Shown here piece by piece: positions 34,185 to 34,259 of a DNA stretch of 34,259 nucleotides. The notes under the pieces are model-generated. The model saw nothing but the letters and a program-made list of their open reading frames with translations. It did no database searches and was not told the origin of the DNA. Origin of the DNA: Syntrophus sp. (in: bacteria) (GTDB lineage: Bacteria > Desulfobacterota > Syntrophia > Syntrophales > UBA8958); assembly GCA_025355725.1 (NCBI GenBank), contig JANXZC010000059.1, forward strand, positions 1-34,259, in the 5' to 3' direction. Each line of letters opens with the position of its first letter. The first letter of the stretch is position 1. Both the position numbers and the translations under genes were made by a program.

Positions 34185-34259
34185 ATGATATTCATCGCCC
34201 CAGATAATATCACCTGGGAGGTGAAGATGCGACCTGTAGAATTTATCATCAAAGAGGGT
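34185..34259 (+). CDS. Start of an unidentified gene at the window edge
   Basis: An ATG with AGGA 6-7 bases upstream begins 25 open codons that run to the edge (MIFIAPDNITWEVKMRPVEF and onward). I do not recognise the family. It diverges from the GmrSD remnant. It could be chance, since it is so short. Confidence 0.3.
   Translation, partial: MIFIAPDNITWEVKMRPVEFIIKEG

Overview
The window looks like a chromosomal segment of a Deltaproteobacterium/Desulfobacterota, most likely Syntrophales-like. That assignment is an inference from gene content and order: arginine genes argB-argD-argF-argG-argH, then a small lipoprotein gene, then lysA-dapA-dapB, together with hslVU, a PhoH/PgpH/YbeY cluster and paired M16 proteases. 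No rRNA or marker gene here proves it. Most of the window is ordinary, dense, housekeeping DNA.

Positions 1-13909 (+ strand) form a nearly continuous gene train: the end of hslV, hslU, five arginine-biosynthesis genes, an LptM-like lipoprotein, the lysine/diaminopimelate genes lysA-dapA-dapB, folK, a small membrane protein, a small transaldolase, a phosphatidyltransferase and an alpha/beta hydrolase. Many junctions overlap by 4-8 bases or have gaps of 1-25 bases, so translation coupling is likely. Two tRNA genes (Gly-GCC and Cys-GCA) follow, with their own promoter candidate, and a terminator-like hairpin lies beyond them.

Positions 14341-21697 hold leucyl aminopeptidase, two orphan oligopeptide ABC ATPases, a cold-shock protein flanked by two strong hairpins, a MATE efflux pump on the - strand, a lipoprotein PpiC/SurA-type prolyl isomerase and a metallo-beta-lactamase-fold hydrolase. 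Positions 21698-22378 carry little except a decayed DUF4062 gene (5' end intact, 3' end lost).

Positions 22379-30747 are on the - strand. One cluster is phoH-pgpH-ybeY. The other is a four-gene cluster: a two-helix membrane protein, an M16 protease with its zinc motif, an M16 partner lacking it, and an M20 peptidase.

Positions 30748-34259 are an accessory junk-and-defence zone: a HigA antitoxin remnant, a 1.57-kb DDE insertion sequence with matching 16-bp ends, a DUF6933-like gene interrupted by that insertion sequence, the C-terminal part of a GmrSD-type (DUF262/DUF1524) restriction gene, and the start of one more gene at the edge. I see no intact novel system. The most informative observations are how the insertion sequence split the DUF6933-like gene, and the unusual leader of its transposase gene (three spaced dyads plus a hairpin that can cover the ribosome binding site).
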